64,000 nucleotides of DNA from Burkholderiales bacterium (GTDB lineage: Bacteria; Pseudomonadota; Gammaproteobacteria; Burkholderiales; Burkholderiaceae): contig JAMFSK010000093.1 of the NCBI GenBank assembly GCA_026225235.1, positions 1 to 64,000 of the forward strand, in the 5' to 3' direction. The notes under the pieces were generated by a model, which had not been told where the DNA came from, did not search any database, and saw only the letters and a list, made by a program, of their open reading frames with translations. Positions 15,722 through 25,183 of this stretch are shown here, in pieces. Position numbers and translations under genes: made by a program. Positions within the stretch are counted from its first letter, which is position 1. Every line of letters begins with the position of its first letter.

Positions 15722-17080
15722 ATGAACCCAAGCATCGAATTTGCCGACGACGCGCCATCGTTCGCCAACACGCAGCAGTTCCAGGACGTCAAGCACGCGG
15801 CGCATGAGCACTTGCTGACTCGCATCGAGGAACTCGGCGCCGAGTTCGGCCGCTGGTCGCGTCAGGCGATCAGTCAGTTCGTCGACCTCGAGATGGACAG
15901 CTTCGTGAGGCTGCGTCATGTGCCGATCAACGAAGGCGAGGTGCGCCTGATTGCCGAGGCGCTGACCAAGGAGCTGGCCGGTTTTGGGCCGATCGAAGAT
16001 CTCCTGGCGGACCCGCTCGTCGAAGACATCTTGATCAATGGCTACAACGATGTGTATGTGTCGCGCCATGGGATGTTGCAGAAGATCTCGGTGCGCTTCG
16101 CAGACAATGCGCATTTGCTGCGAATCATCCGGCGCATCCTCGCGCCGATCGGGCGTCGGCTCGATGAGTCAAACCCGATGGTCGATGCGCGGCTGCCCGA
16201 TGGTGGGCGCGTCAATGTCGTGATCGAACCGTTGTCGATCGACGGACCGGTCGTCTCGATCCGAAAGTTTCGCAAGGATCCCTTGCGCCCGTCGGATCTG
16301 CTCTCGCTCGGCACCTTCGACCAGGAGATCTGCACCCTGCTCGAGGCGGCCGTCCACGCGCGCTGCAATATCCTCGTGTCGGGCGGCACGAGCTCGGGCA
16401 AGACTTCCTTGCTCAACGCGCTGGCCTTCTTCGTACCGGAGCCCGAACGGGTCGTGACGATCGAGGATACGGCCGAGCTCTCGCTGAACCACCCGCACGT
16501 GGTGCGGCTTGAAAGTCGTCCTGGCGGTTTCGACGGGGCAGGCGTCGTGAGCATTCGCGACTTGCTGCGCAACACCTTGCGGATGCGGCCCGATCGCATC
16601 ATCGTCGGCGAAGTCCGCGGCGGCGAAGTGCTTGAGATGCTGCAGGCAATGAACACCGGCCACGACGGTTCGATGGGCACGATCCACGCGAGTTCGCCGC
16701 GCGAGTGCCTGTACCGGCTCGAGATGCTCGCGGGCTTCGCGGGTTACCAGGGTAGCGAGGTCAGTCTGCGCCGCCAGATAGCCAACGCGATCGACTTTAT
16801 CGTGCAGATCGGCCGCCAATCGAATGGCAAGCGGCGCATCTTGTCGGTGACCGAGGTCACTGGGCTCGGCGACAACATCGTCTCGACGCAGGAGCTCTAT
16901 CGGTACGAACCGCATATGGGGACCGATGGCGAGGAGGTCGACGACTGGCAGTCGCTTGGCATCCTGCCGCACTCGCCGAAGCTCGCCCGGTTCCGGCAGA
17001 CCTTGTCGGCGGCACAGATGCAGGCGGCCGGCGACAACTTCGGGCGGGGTGGCTACGGCGGCGGAGGCTTCGGTGGTTAG
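15722..17080 (+). CDS. cpaF: Tad secretion ATPase CpaF/TadA
   Basis: A 452-residue hexameric traffic ATPase powering Flp pilus assembly. It contains an N-terminal helical domain, Walker A VSGGTSSGKTSLLNAL (about 218-233), the Asp box with TIEDTAELSL, Walker B RPDRIIVGEVRGGE (about 289-302) and the His box GHDGSMGTIHASSP. The C-terminus ends in a Gly-rich tail (GGYGGGGFGG) that coincides with the ribosome-binding site of tadB: GGAGG at 17063-17067 serves the GTG of tadB at 17073. Confidence 0.96.
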   Translation: MNPSIEFADDAPSFANTQQFQDVKHAAHEHLLTRIEELGAEFGRWSRQAISQFVDLEMDSFVRLRHVPINEGEVRLIAEALTKELAGFGPIEDLLADPLVEDILINGYNDVYVSRHGMLQKISVRFADNAHLLRIIRRILAPIGRRLDESNPMVDARLPDGGRVNVVIEPLSIDGPVVSIRKFRKDPLRPSDLLSLGTFDQEICTLLEAAVHARCNILVSGGTSSGKTSLLNALAFFVPEPERVVTIEDTAELSLNHPHVVRLESRPGGFDGAGVVSIRDLLRNTLRMRPDRIIVGEVRGGEVLEMLQAMNTGHDGSMGTIHASSPRECLYRLEMLAGFAGYQGSEVSLRRQIANAIDFIVQIGRQSNGKRRILSVTEVTGLGDNIVSTQELYRYEPHMGTDGEEVDDWQSLGILPHSPKLARFRQTLSAAQMQAAGDNFGRGGYGGGGFGG

Positions 17081-18143
17081 CGTCCTGTGCTACCTCGCGG
17101 CTTTTGCGCTGATCTGCGTGGCCGGCGCGCTATTGCTCTGGCAACGGGCCGGACAGACGCAGCGTCGCGTGACGACGGCGCGTTTCGTCGACCGCCAGAT
17201 TGGAGGGATGCACGGTGCAACGATGCAGGGCGGGACGATGCGGGACGGCGCGGCGCAGAGCGGGTCGATGCAGAGTATGGCGATGGGCGGGGCGATGAGT
17301 GGGGCGATGCCCGATGCGCTGTCGCAACGACGAGGTCCGCAAGCTCAAGCGGCGCAGCGCGCACGGGAGACCAACGCGTTCCAACGCCGCCTGAGTCTTC
17401 TCGTGGCACCCGTGATCGAGTACGGCGGCCGCCTCGCGCATCGTGCGGGGGTTCGCGACATCGGGCGTTTCTATTTGTTCTCCGCGCTTGGTCTCGCTGC
17501 GCTGACGCTGGTGGCGGCGATTCGCACGAATGGGATCGGTGCGACTGCATTGCTTATCTTTGCCGTGCTGATCCTGCGTCTGTGGCTCTGGAATCGTGCG
17601 GTGCATCAGCAACGCCGGATCGTGCGGCAATTGCCGGGTTTCCTCGATGGGGTGGTGCGATTGATCACGATCGGTAGCAGTCTGCCGGCTGCGTTCCAGT
17701 CAGCTGGGCCAGCGAGCGACGCGCCGTTGCGCGGCTGCCTCGAACGCGCGTCGCGGATGATGCGGGCAGGCGTCGAGATCGACAAGGCCTTGTACCAGCT
17801 GTCGGAGCTTTATCGCGTCCAGGAATTCATGCTGGTGTCGGCGGTGGTCCGCTTGTCGGTCAAATACGGTGGCCGCGCGGATCTCGTGCTCGAACGCATG
17901 GCGACCTTTATGCGCGACCGGGAAATGGCGGAACGCGAACTCGTCGCGCTGTCGTCCGAGACACGGCTGTCAGCCTGGATTCTTGCTTTGCTGCCGATCT
18001 GTATCGGCAGCTTCATCATTTTCACGAACCCGGGCTATTTCCTCGGCATGTGGAACGACCCGGCCGGGCGACACCTGCTCTACGGCGCAGCGGCCTTGCA
18101 AGTGATTGGCGTGTTCATGCTGTTCCGGCTCGCCAAGCTTTGA
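17073..18143 (+). CDS. tadB: Tad inner-membrane platform protein TadB
   Basis: 356 residues from GTG 17073, which has a perfect GGAGG five bases upstream and overlaps the cpaF stop by eight bases; earlier ATGs give an arginine-rich, non-membrane extension. An N-terminal helix is followed by a Met/Gly-rich low-complexity linker (about 43-85, with repeated GGTM, GGAM, SGAM). Two central helices and a T2SSF domain (about 180-320: LPGFLDGVVRLI, LPAAFQSA, ISKAL-like EIDKALYQLSELYRV, KYGGRADLVLERMATFMRDREMAERELVALS) come next, then C-terminal helices. It pairs with TadC as the platform on which CpaF acts. Confidence 0.93.
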   Translation: MVSVLCYLAAFALICVAGALLLWQRAGQTQRRVTTARFVDRQIGGMHGATMQGGTMRDGAAQSGSMQSMAMGGAMSGAMPDALSQRRGPQAQAAQRARETNAFQRRLSLLVAPVIEYGGRLAHRAGVRDIGRFYLFSALGLAALTLVAAIRTNGIGATALLIFAVLILRLWLWNRAVHQQRRIVRQLPGFLDGVVRLITIGSSLPAAFQSAGPASDAPLRGCLERASRMMRAGVEIDKALYQLSELYRVQEFMLVSAVVRLSVKYGGRADLVLERMATFMRDREMAERELVALSSETRLSAWILALLPICIGSFIIFTNPGYFLGMWNDPAGRHLLYGAAALQVIGVFMLFRLAKL

Positions 18144-18168
18144 CCCATCTATCGACACGGAGCTCAAG

Positions 18169-19305
18169 GTGATAGCGACGAATGCAAACCAGATGTTGGC
18201 GATGGCGCTCGCGGTCTTGGCGGCGGCGCTGATGCTGATCGGCGCGATATTGGCGGCCCGGAGCATTGCGCAGGGGCGTAGCGCTCGCACGTTGTCGCGA
18301 GCGCTGGGCTCACGCGCGAGCTCACTGGCGAACGCAGCGGCGGAGGCGAGCCGGGTCGCGCAGACCGGAGCAAAGGGCTCGGCGGCACGCGGTGGGGCAG
18401 CCGCACAACCCGGGCAAGGTCAACGTGCCGGGCAAGGCGGCTCGTCCGGCCCGGTAGGGCAAGACACGCGCTCGGCCCAGGGGGCGTCTGCCGAGAGCGC
18501 TGCGGGTCGAGGCCCGTTAAGCCAGTTGTTCGACCGGGTGGCGGCACTTGGGCTGCACTGGTTCGACACGCGTGCGGGGCGCCAGCTTGTCGCCCCGGAA
18601 GATCGCCAACTGATCGAGCAATGTGGATTTGTCGATGCGCGGGCGCGCGGGCTCTTCTTGAGCGCGCGCCTTCTGTGCGGGATCGGGGCGCCGCTGGCGG
18701 CGAGCGTGGTGTTCAGCAGCGAGTCTGCGGGCGGGGCATTGCGGTTTTGGATCCTGCTTTTTATGGCGCTTGGCCTCGGCTATATGGTCCCTAAATGGGT
18801 GCTGGGCCGCATCGCTGCGAACCGGCGGCAAAACGTGACCAACGAGTTGCCGATGTTTATCGACTTGCTGCGTTTGCTGCAGGGCGTGGGGCTGTCGATC
18901 GACCAGAGCATGCAGGTCATCGTCGTCGAATTCCGTCGGGTCCTCCCGGTGCTCGGTGAGGAACTCGATATCGCGAACCGGCAGTTCGTCACAGGGCGCA
19001 CGCGCGAACAATCCCTGCAGCGTCTCGCCAATACCTATGACAACGATGACTTGCGCGCTGTCGTGCGCCTGATCGTCCAGGTCGACAAGCATGGCGGCGC
19101 CGTTCAGGAGCCACTCAAGCAATTTGGCGATCGCTTGCGCGAAGGGCGTCGTACGACGATGCGAGAAAGAATCGGCAAGCTGACCGTGAAGATGACAACC
19201 GTGATGATCACGACGCTCTTGCCGGCTTTGTTGATCGTGACTGCAGGGCCGGGTTTTCTGGCGGTGATCCGTTCGCTCGTCAGCCTGGCGGGGAAAAAGT
19301 TATGA
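18169..19305 (+). CDS. tadC: Tad inner-membrane platform protein TadC
   Basis: 378 residues from GTG 18169, the first start after the tadB stop, preceded by GGAG and AAGG; the ATG at residue 8 is an alternative. It has the TadC layout: an N-terminal helix, a linker, two helices and a T2SSF domain (ELPMFIDLLRLLQGVGLSIDQSMQVI, RAVVRLIVQVDKHGGAVQEPLKQFGDRLREGRR) with C-terminal helices. The linker (about 50-115) is expanded with Gln/Gly/Ala/Ser-rich low complexity, similar in kind to the Met/Gly linker of TadB. Its stop overlaps the tadD start as ATGA. Confidence 0.92.
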   Translation: MIATNANQMLAMALAVLAAALMLIGAILAARSIAQGRSARTLSRALGSRASSLANAAAEASRVAQTGAKGSAARGGAAAQPGQGQRAGQGGSSGPVGQDTRSAQGASAESAAGRGPLSQLFDRVAALGLHWFDTRAGRQLVAPEDRQLIEQCGFVDARARGLFLSARLLCGIGAPLAASVVFSSESAGGALRFWILLFMALGLGYMVPKWVLGRIAANRRQNVTNELPMFIDLLRLLQGVGLSIDQSMQVIVVEFRRVLPVLGEELDIANRQFVTGRTREQSLQRLANTYDNDDLRAVVRLIVQVDKHGGAVQEPLKQFGDRLREGRRTTMRERIGKLTVKMTTVMITTLLPALLIVTAGPGFLAVIRSLVSLAGKKL

Positions 19306-20135
19306 AGACGCATACAGTTAGAGACGGAATTACATCGACGGTGTTTGGCTGCCGCGAGCACACCGGCGGGAGGGCGTGCTGGGTAGGGCGCGTTGCTGCC
19401 CTCGCGATGATCGCGGGAACCGCCGCCCTCGGTGCCTGTGCTCACTCCGATGGATATGGCGTCAGCGATGCCGCACTGGTCCAGCAGGCGCAACAGCGCG
19501 CGGAAGCGAAACAGGACAAGCCGGACTCGGCGAAGGTTTACCTGACGCTGATCGAGCAGATGCAGGAAAAGGGCCTCTATTTCGCCTCGCTCGCGCATCT
19601 CGATGAGTATGAGCACCAGTACGGCATCTCACCCCGCACGACTTTGCTGCGGGCCGACGCACTGCGCATGACCGATCAGTCGGAGCTGAGCGCACAAGCC
19701 TATGGAGCCCTCCTCAACACGCTGCTCGCCGCGCAGGGCTATCGCGGTCTCGGTCTGCTTGCGGGCGCGCGTGGCGACTTCGCGACCGCCGCGCAGCAGC
19801 TCGAACGGGCGGTCGCGGCTAACCCGACGGATGCGCAAACGCTCAGCGACCTTGCCTATGCACGCTTGCGTGAAGGCGATCTTGCGGATGCTCGAATCCC
19901 GATCATGAAGGCTGCCGAGCTCGACCAGAAGAATCCGAAGATTCTCAGCAACCTGGCGATCTACCTGCTCGCCGATGGGCAAATCAAGAACGCAAACGGT
20001 CTGATGGACACACAAAACATGCCGCGCGACGTTCGCGATGCCGTTCGCAAGGATGCCGTCTCGGTCGGCGCTGCCGCGCGCGCCTGGGACAAGCGCTCGG
20101 CCAGCCTGACTCAACAAGGGGTGAGAAATGAATAA
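19302..20135 (+). CDS. tadD: TadD, TPR lipoprotein of the Tad system
   Basis: 277 residues. A long N-terminal signal region ends in lipobox LGAC (Cys46), predicting an outer-membrane pilotin-like lipoprotein. Tetratricopeptide repeats follow (AYGALLNTLLAAQGYRGLGL, DFATAAQQLERAVAANPTDAQTL, LADARIPIMKAAELDQKNPKIL), ending in a basic C-terminus. TadD proteins help assembly of the Tad machine. Its start overlaps the tadC stop by four bases and its end overlaps the DUF3613 gene by eight. Confidence 0.92.
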   Translation: MKTHTVRDGITSTVFGCREHTGGRACWVGRVAALAMIAGTAALGACAHSDGYGVSDAALVQQAQQRAEAKQDKPDSAKVYLTLIEQMQEKGLYFASLAHLDEYEHQYGISPRTTLLRADALRMTDQSELSAQAYGALLNTLLAAQGYRGLGLLAGARGDFATAAQQLERAVAANPTDAQTLSDLAYARLREGDLADARIPIMKAAELDQKNPKILSNLAIYLLADGQIKNANGLMDTQNMPRDVRDAVRKDAVSVGAAARAWDKRSASLTQQGVRNE

Positions 20136-20490
20136 GCCAGGCGGTATAGGAGGCGCAGCTGGAAGGGCGCTGAAACTCGGTTGGGCGCGGGCGCTCGGGC
20201 CACGTTGCGCGGGCATGATCGCGTTGACCTGCGCGCTCGCATTCGTATCGCAAGCCGTGTTCGCGTACTCGGGCGAAGATGTTCTGAACGAGCCGATCGG
20301 GACTGCCACGCGTCGCGCACTCGACCTGCAGCGCAGCGGCGCGCAGTCGGCCCCCGTGCAGCCGATGTCGGGCGAGCAGGCGGGTCTTGCCTATGACCGA
20401 TACCTGAATTCGTTTTCTCAGCCGATCCCGGAGTTTTTCAACTCCTCGCTCAAGTCTGGCGGCGACTCAGGTTCGTCGGCCAACCAATAG
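20128..20490 (+). CDS. DUF3613 small secreted protein of Tad loci
   Basis: 120 residues with an N-terminal signal peptide (hydrophobic MIALTCALAFVSQAVFA, cleavage near VFA/YS). A conserved short domain follows (IGTATRRALDLQRSG, MSGEQAGLAYDRYLNSFSQPIPEFF), typical of DUF3613 proteins encoded between tadD and tadG in beta-proteobacterial Tad loci. It overlaps tadD by eight bases, so it belongs to the same transcript. Function is unknown; a periplasmic accessory to pilus assembly is inferred from location. Confidence 0.8.
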   Translation: MNKPGGIGGAAGRALKLGWARALGPRCAGMIALTCALAFVSQAVFAYSGEDVLNEPIGTATRRALDLQRSGAQSAPVQPMSGEQAGLAYDRYLNSFSQPIPEFFNSSLKSGGDSGSSANQ

Positions 20491-20508
20491 ACAGCGCGTC
20501 AGATCGAG

Positions 20509-22227
20509 ATGAGACGTCATCCCTACCCAAGATACGCGGTCCGCTCGATGCGTGGCTCGATCATGCTGACGGCTGCGCTATGGCTGGCGCTTGCCATCAC
20601 GACACTCGGGGTGATCGACGTGAGCCACGTGTGGTGGCAGCTGCGAACCTTGCAAGGCGTGGCCGACATGGCCGCGCTCGCGGGCGCACAGCGTCTTGAC
20701 GACACGTGTGGCACGACGGGTACGGGTGCGCAGACGATCGTCCGGCAAAACGCGGTGGCAAACGGCTACAGCGGTGCACTGACGGTGACCTGTGGGCGCT
20801 ATAACCTCAGCACGCAGACGCTGGGAGCCGGAACGCCGTTCAACGCGGTCAATGTTGCACTGAACACGAACGTCGACTATTGGTTCCTCTCCCTGCTTAA
20901 CGCGGGACAGGCACAGACGGTCAATGTCGCTGCCCAGGCAACGTCGCGCGTTGTGAACGTCGGCGCGTTCACGTTGACCACAGGACTTGCAACGGTGCAG
21001 TCGGGCCAGTCGACTTTGCTGAACGGCCTATTGAGCGGCCTGCTGGGCGGGACCGTCAACCTCAGTGTGCTTCAGTACAACACGCTTGCAAGCGCGCAGG
21101 TCAAACTCAGCGACCTGGCGATTGCGCTCGGTGCTAGTGATGTGACCAGCCTACTGACACAAAACCCGACCCTGACACAGCTCATTGCCGCGCTTGGGAC
21201 AGCGGCAGCTAAATCGAACGCTGCAGCGAGCCCGGTGATGACAACGGTGGCTTCGAGTGTCAGTTCCACGTTGGCCGGTAAGGCGATCGGTATGAACGGC
21301 GCCGGTTCCTCAAGCGGCCTCCTAGCAATCACACTGACCAACCCGAACGGTGCACTCAACGCGTCTGTCAATGCGCTCGATGCCTTGCTCGTGGCGGCCG
21401 AGATCGCGAACGCGGGGTCCCTCACGCCCATCACGGTTAACCTGAGCACCCTGACGGCGCTCAACTCACTGCTCACGGGTACGCTTTCCATCAAGATCGG
21501 TCAGCCCCCGACACTGGCGGTGGGCGAAGCCGGCCAGAATTCCGCGGGAGTCTGGCGCACCGTCGCCCGCTCGGCGCAGGTCAGCGTGCTGCTCAATGTG
21601 GATTTCTATGTCGGCGCTGCTCTCGTCCATCTGCCGCTCTATGTCAGCGCGGCTTCGGGTAATGCAGTACTAACCCAGACCCAGTGCGGAGCCGGTGCCA
21701 GCGACAGTGGTAGTTATATGCAGGTTCAGCCGCAGATCGCCGGATTGTGCCTCGCCGGCAACGCACCGGCGTTGTTCGCGACGGGTACGAATGCCACGCT
21801 TCCCGCATGTGGGCCGACGGGTCTTGTGGCTAACGTGCTGGGCATCCAGCTCTATGGTATGGCGTTCACTTCACTCAATCCGGCAACGAAAACCATTGCG
21901 TTCACCGGTGTGGGTCATACGATCACGTCGACGAACCCCGTGATGGTCAATTCCAATGATCTCGGTCAGGATCTGAATACGGCGTTCACCACGCTGACGA
22001 CTTCGCTGTCTTCATCGCTGACGCTGGATGCGGGAGGTGTGTCCGTGCCGCTGGGACCGGTCCTGGGCCCAGTGGTGGCTCTGCTTAACCCACTGATCAG
22101 CACGCTTGTCGCACCTTTACTCACGAGCCTCATGCCACCCCTATTCAACCTGCTGGGGGTTCAGGTCGGCACGAGCACGGTGACTGATCTGTCGCTGACC
22201 TGCGGCAACGTCCAGCTAGTCAACTAA
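20509..22227 (+). CDS. tadG: TadG-family pilus assembly protein
   Basis: 572 residues. A short basic N-terminus and one transmembrane helix ([27 protein letters not shown]) are followed by [16 protein letters not shown], the conserved TadG start of the periplasmic region. The rest is a large Ser/Thr/Asn/Leu-rich periplasmic domain with several cysteines. Unlike TadE it has no Glu5 after the glycine, so prepilin-peptidase cleavage is doubtful. It is the last structural gene of the locus, 46 bases before the regulator gene. Confidence 0.88.
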   Translation: MRRHPYPRYAVRSMRGSIMLTAALWLALAITTLGVIDVSHVWWQLRTLQGVADMAALAGAQRLDDTCGTTGTGAQTIVRQNAVANGYSGALTVTCGRYNLSTQTLGAGTPFNAVNVALNTNVDYWFLSLLNAGQAQTVNVAAQATSRVVNVGAFTLTTGLATVQSGQSTLLNGLLSGLLGGTVNLSVLQYNTLASAQVKLSDLAIALGASDVTSLLTQNPTLTQLIAALGTAAAKSNAAASPVMTTVASSVSSTLAGKAIGMNGAGSSSGLLAITLTNPNGALNASVNALDALLVAAEIANAGSLTPITVNLSTLTALNSLLTGTLSIKIGQPPTLAVGEAGQNSAGVWRTVARSAQVSVLLNVDFYVGAALVHLPLYVSAASGNAVLTQTQCGAGASDSGSYMQVQPQIAGLCLAGNAPALFATGTNATLPACGPTGLVANVLGIQLYGMAFTSLNPATKTIAFTGVGHTITSTNPVMVNSNDLGQDLNTAFTTLTTSLSSSLTLDAGGVSVPLGPVLGPVVALLNPLISTLVAPLLTSLMPPLFNLLGVQVGTSTVTDLSLTCGNVQLVN

Positions 22228-22273
22228 GAGCACTAAAGTCCCATGCGCCGCCGCCGTCATACTGAATACGACC

Positions 22274-23662
22274 ATGAAAAACAACGTCCCTAAAGTCGAC
22301 GAACTCGATATCTACGTGTGGGAAGGCAAATCCGACATTGTCGAACGGGTGGCACGCTGTATGGCGAGCTTCGAGGTCGAAGTGATTCGTGCCGACGGCA
22401 TGGCCCTCTCCCCGGAGCGCATCCAGTCGCGTCCGTCTCTGGCCTTAATGAGCGTCACCGTGATCGACAGCGGTACGGTGTCCGCGCGCGCGTGGGAAGC
22501 GACACACGGCATGCCCGTCGTCTGGGTCGGGGCAGCAGCGCGAACCAGCGACCCGGCGCTCTATCCCGCCGAGTACTCCCACATCCTTGCGGCAGATTTC
22601 ACCTGTGCCGAACTACGCGGCATGGTGACCAAGCTGGTCATGCAGATGCGCGCGCACGGAGCGAAGACACAGGCGGCGAGTGCGCTGATCGCAAATTCAG
22701 AATCGATGCAGAAATTCCTCCGTGAGGTCGACGCCTTCGCCGACTGCGACGCGAGCGTGCTCATTCACGGCGAGACGGGCGTCGGCAAGGAGCGCATCGC
22801 GCAACTGCTTCACGAAAAGAACGCCCAGTACGGCAAAGGCCCCTTCGTCGCCGTCAACTGCGGTGCGATTCCGGACGGGCTATTCGAATCCCTGTTTTTC
22901 GGTCACGCGAAGGGGTCGTTCACAGGAGCCGTGGTGGCGCACAAGGGCTACTTCGAACAGGCCGACGGCGGCACGCTGTTCCTCGACGAAATCGGTGATC
23001 TGCCTCATTACCAGCAGGTCAAGCTCTTGCGCGTGCTCGAAGACAGCGCGGTGACGCGGATCGGCTCGACTTCGCCGGTCCAGCTCGATTTCCGGCTGGT
23101 GGCGGCGACCAACAAGAATGTCGGGGATCTGATCAAGGAACAGTTGTTCCGTGCAGATCTCTATTACAGGCTCGCGGTGGTCGAATTGTCGATTCCTAGC
23201 CTCGAGGAGCGCGGCGCGATCGACAAGATCGCGATTTTCAAATCTTTTCTGGTCTCGGTGCTCGGCCAGGAGAAGCTCGCCGAACTCAACGACGTCCCGT
23301 ACTGGCTGACCGATGCCATTGCCGACACGTATTTCGCGGGCAATGTGCGCGAATTGCGCAATCTCGCCGAGCGTATCGGCGTGACGGTGCGTCAGCTGGG
23401 CTGGGATGCCGAACGTCTGCAGAGCATCCTGCTGCGTGCGCGCAACGCCCAGCCGCCACGCACGGACGCGAGCGTCGAGGTGATCGATCGCAGCAAATGG
23501 GATATGGCCGAGCGCGGCCGTATTGCCGAGGCCCTCGACGCGCACGGCTGGCGCCGCCAGGACACGGCGCAGTTTCTCGGCATCAGCCGCAAGGTGCTAT
23601 GGGAAAAAATGCGCAAGTACCGGATGTTCGACGACGAGCCCGAGGCGCGTGAAGTGGACTAG
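22274..23662 (+). CDS. Sigma-54-dependent transcriptional activator of the Tad locus
   Basis: 462 residues. Residues about 1-130 form a receiver-like domain with no clear phosphoacceptor aspartate. The AAA+ sigma-54 interaction domain (about 135-375) has Walker A GETGVGKE, the GAFTGA-type loop as GSFTGA, Walker [12 protein letters not shown] and an arginine-finger region (FRADLYYRL). The C-terminus carries a Fis-type helix-turn-helix ([30 protein letters not shown]). Found at the end of the Tad cluster, it probably controls pilus genes. A strong sigma-54-type promoter match in the neighbourhood lies in front of the divergent repeat-lipoprotein gene (9650-9665), and none was found upstream of flp or cpaB. 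Confidence 0.9.
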   Translation: MKNNVPKVDELDIYVWEGKSDIVERVARCMASFEVEVIRADGMALSPERIQSRPSLALMSVTVIDSGTVSARAWEATHGMPVVWVGAAARTSDPALYPAEYSHILAADFTCAELRGMVTKLVMQMRAHGAKTQAASALIANSESMQKFLREVDAFADCDASVLIHGETGVGKERIAQLLHEKNAQYGKGPFVAVNCGAIPDGLFESLFFGHAKGSFTGAVVAHKGYFEQADGGTLFLDEIGDLPHYQQVKLLRVLEDSAVTRIGSTSPVQLDFRLVAATNKNVGDLIKEQLFRADLYYRLAVVELSIPSLEERGAIDKIAIFKSFLVSVLGQEKLAELNDVPYWLTDAIADTYFAGNVRELRNLAERIGVTVRQLGWDAERLQSILLRARNAQPPRTDASVEVIDRSKWDMAERGRIAEALDAHGWRRQDTAQFLGISRKVLWEKMRKYRMFDDEPEAREVD

Positions 23663-23810
23663 ACCCGTCGACCAGACCCGGCGAGTCAATCCACCAGGTA
23701 GGTCAGGGCAGCGGTGTCAGTCAGTTGAAAGCGATTTTCGCGCGCTTTTGCGCTCAATCGATCCCGATCGTCATACACTTCGCTGGCGGATTGTCCGCCT
23801 GGAGGAGTGT

Positions 23811-24320
23811 ATGAACGTTCGCCCCGTCTCGAGCCCCCACCGGCTCGGGCGCGCCGCCCTGATGGCGGTGCTTGTCATCCCGATTCTCGCCGGCCTTGGC
23901 GCCTGTCATCAACAATCGAGCCAGCCCGACCAGGCTGCGAGCGATGCCAGCGCAAGCGCGGCGGCGGCCGCCTCGGGCGCGATCGCCGGCATCGCCAGCG
24001 ACGCGAGCGCGGTCATGGCCGCCGGGGCGTCGGCGGTTTCAGCGGCCGCTCCAGACATCGCCAGCGCGGCAAGTGCAGTCGGCGCGCAGGCTGCCTCCCT
24101 GGTCGACGCGGCCAAAGCCGCGATCGGGGTGCCCGCCTCCGGCGCGAGTTTCGGCGAAGTCGCGAGCGCGACCAATGCCGCGATGGGCGCGGCCGCCTCG
24201 AAAGCCGCGGCCAAGGCCGGTGAAGGCCTGCAGGCAGCCGGCAAGAAACTCCAGGAACTGGCGAGTGGCGCCGTCGCGGCGAGTGCGCCTGACGCAGCCA
24301 GCGGCGCGGCAAGCCAATAA
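23811..24320 (+). CDS. Alanine-rich lipoprotein
   Basis: 169 residues from ATG 23811, preceded by GGAGGAG. A signal peptide ends in lipobox LGAC (Cys32). The mature part is about half alanine, with Ser/Ala/Gly repeats (ASDASASAAAAASGAIAGIASDAS, AASKAAAKAGEGLQAAGKKLQELASG) and a helical, amphipathic look, similar to alanine-rich coiled lipoproteins. I do not recognise a family. It is about 150 bases downstream of the Tad regulator on the same strand, but its strong ribosome-binding site and the gap suggest an independent unit. Confidence 0.6.
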   Translation: MNVRPVSSPHRLGRAALMAVLVIPILAGLGACHQQSSQPDQAASDASASAAAAASGAIAGIASDASAVMAAGASAVSAAAPDIASAASAVGAQAASLVDAAKAAIGVPASGASFGEVASATNAAMGAAASKAAAKAGEGLQAAGKKLQELASGAVAASAPDAASGAASQ

Positions 24321-24558
24321 AAAGCAGGTACGTACATGCCTCCCGGAACGGCCCCGTGAGGCCGTGCCGGAGCCGCTCGAGGTAAGGTCCTGTAACCCCT
24401 TCGACGGGCACGGGTTTGCTTCGTGCGCCACATAGTCCTTGACCGTTTCCGCATCTGTACCTATTCTCGTTTCAGTTTCTTCCGTTTCATCGTGATCCTG
24501 AAGAACGAAAGTGATCCCGAAAAGTCAGTGAAGAATCACCCATAGACGAGGAGAGACA

Positions 24559-25020
24559 GTGAACACCAGCAGCCGGTTCTCGGTCGGCGTCCATATCCTG
24601 GCAATGCTGGCCCTGCATGACGGGTCGCCACTGTCCTCGGAGCGGATCGCCGCCAGTGTCAATACTAATCCGGCGCTGATCCGGCGCCTCCTTTCGATGC
24701 TTGCACAGGCGGGGCTGACCACGGCGCAACTCGGCACGGGCGGCGGTGCGTTGCTCGCACGCGACGCTTCGGAAATTCGCCTGGTCGATGTCTACCGCGC
24801 GCTCGAGGATGCACCGGTGTTCGCGCTGCACCGCGAGAAGCCGGCTGCGGGCTCGGTGGTCGGGCGCCATATCCGTACCGTGCTCCTGGATGTATCAGAA
24901 CGTATCGAGCAGGCGATCGACCAGACGCTCTCGGAGCAGACGCTTGCCGACGTCGCGGGCTCGCTGCAGCAGCACGAGCGTGCGCGTGTGCGCAAGATCG
25001 CCAAGCGCAAAGTGGGCTGA
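24559..25020 (+). CDS. Rrf2-family transcriptional regulator (no iron-sulfur cysteines)
   Basis: 153 residues. An N-terminal winged helix-turn-helix of Rrf2 type (SRFSVGVHILAMLALHDG, SSERIAASVNTNPALIRRLLSMLAQAGL, GTGGGALLARDASEIRLVDVYRALED) is followed by a dimerisation helix. The loop that carries three cysteines in IscR/NsrR has none here, so it should not bind an Fe-S cluster and is closer to YwnA-like members. It stands alone; a 26-bp palindrome lies between it and the MscS gene. The target genes cannot be deduced. Confidence 0.85.
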   Translation: MNTSSRFSVGVHILAMLALHDGSPLSSERIAASVNTNPALIRRLLSMLAQAGLTTAQLGTGGGALLARDASEIRLVDVYRALEDAPVFALHREKPAAGSVVGRHIRTVLLDVSERIEQAIDQTLSEQTLADVAGSLQQHERARVRKIAKRKVG

Positions 25021-25124
25021 GTCCGACAGGCCCGCAGCGATACAGTTTGTTTCAATCGGCTGATGCGGAGTCGTCCTCGATCGCTTCGACAAGCGTCGTA
25101 AGCAGGCAAAATAGCGGCCGAAGT

Positions 25125-25150
25125 GAAGGTCGTCCGTACGGACGACCTTC
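25125..25150. repeat. Perfect 26-bp palindrome between the Rrf2 regulator and MscS channel
   Basis: The arm GAAGGTCGTCCGT is followed immediately by its exact reverse complement, with no loop. It lies 105 bases after the regulator stop and 34 bases before the channel start. It could be a symmetric operator for a dimeric regulator or a terminator hairpin. The sequence after it is not T-rich enough for a clear intrinsic terminator. Confidence 0.6.
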
Positions 25151-25183
25151 TGCCATTGGTTTAACGTTTTGCATGAGGCCTAG

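Noticed and set aside
14019-15758. 579-codon open frame antisense to cpaC/tadZ
   Set aside because: It covers two clear Tad genes and their junction; the protein looks like a high-GC shadow.
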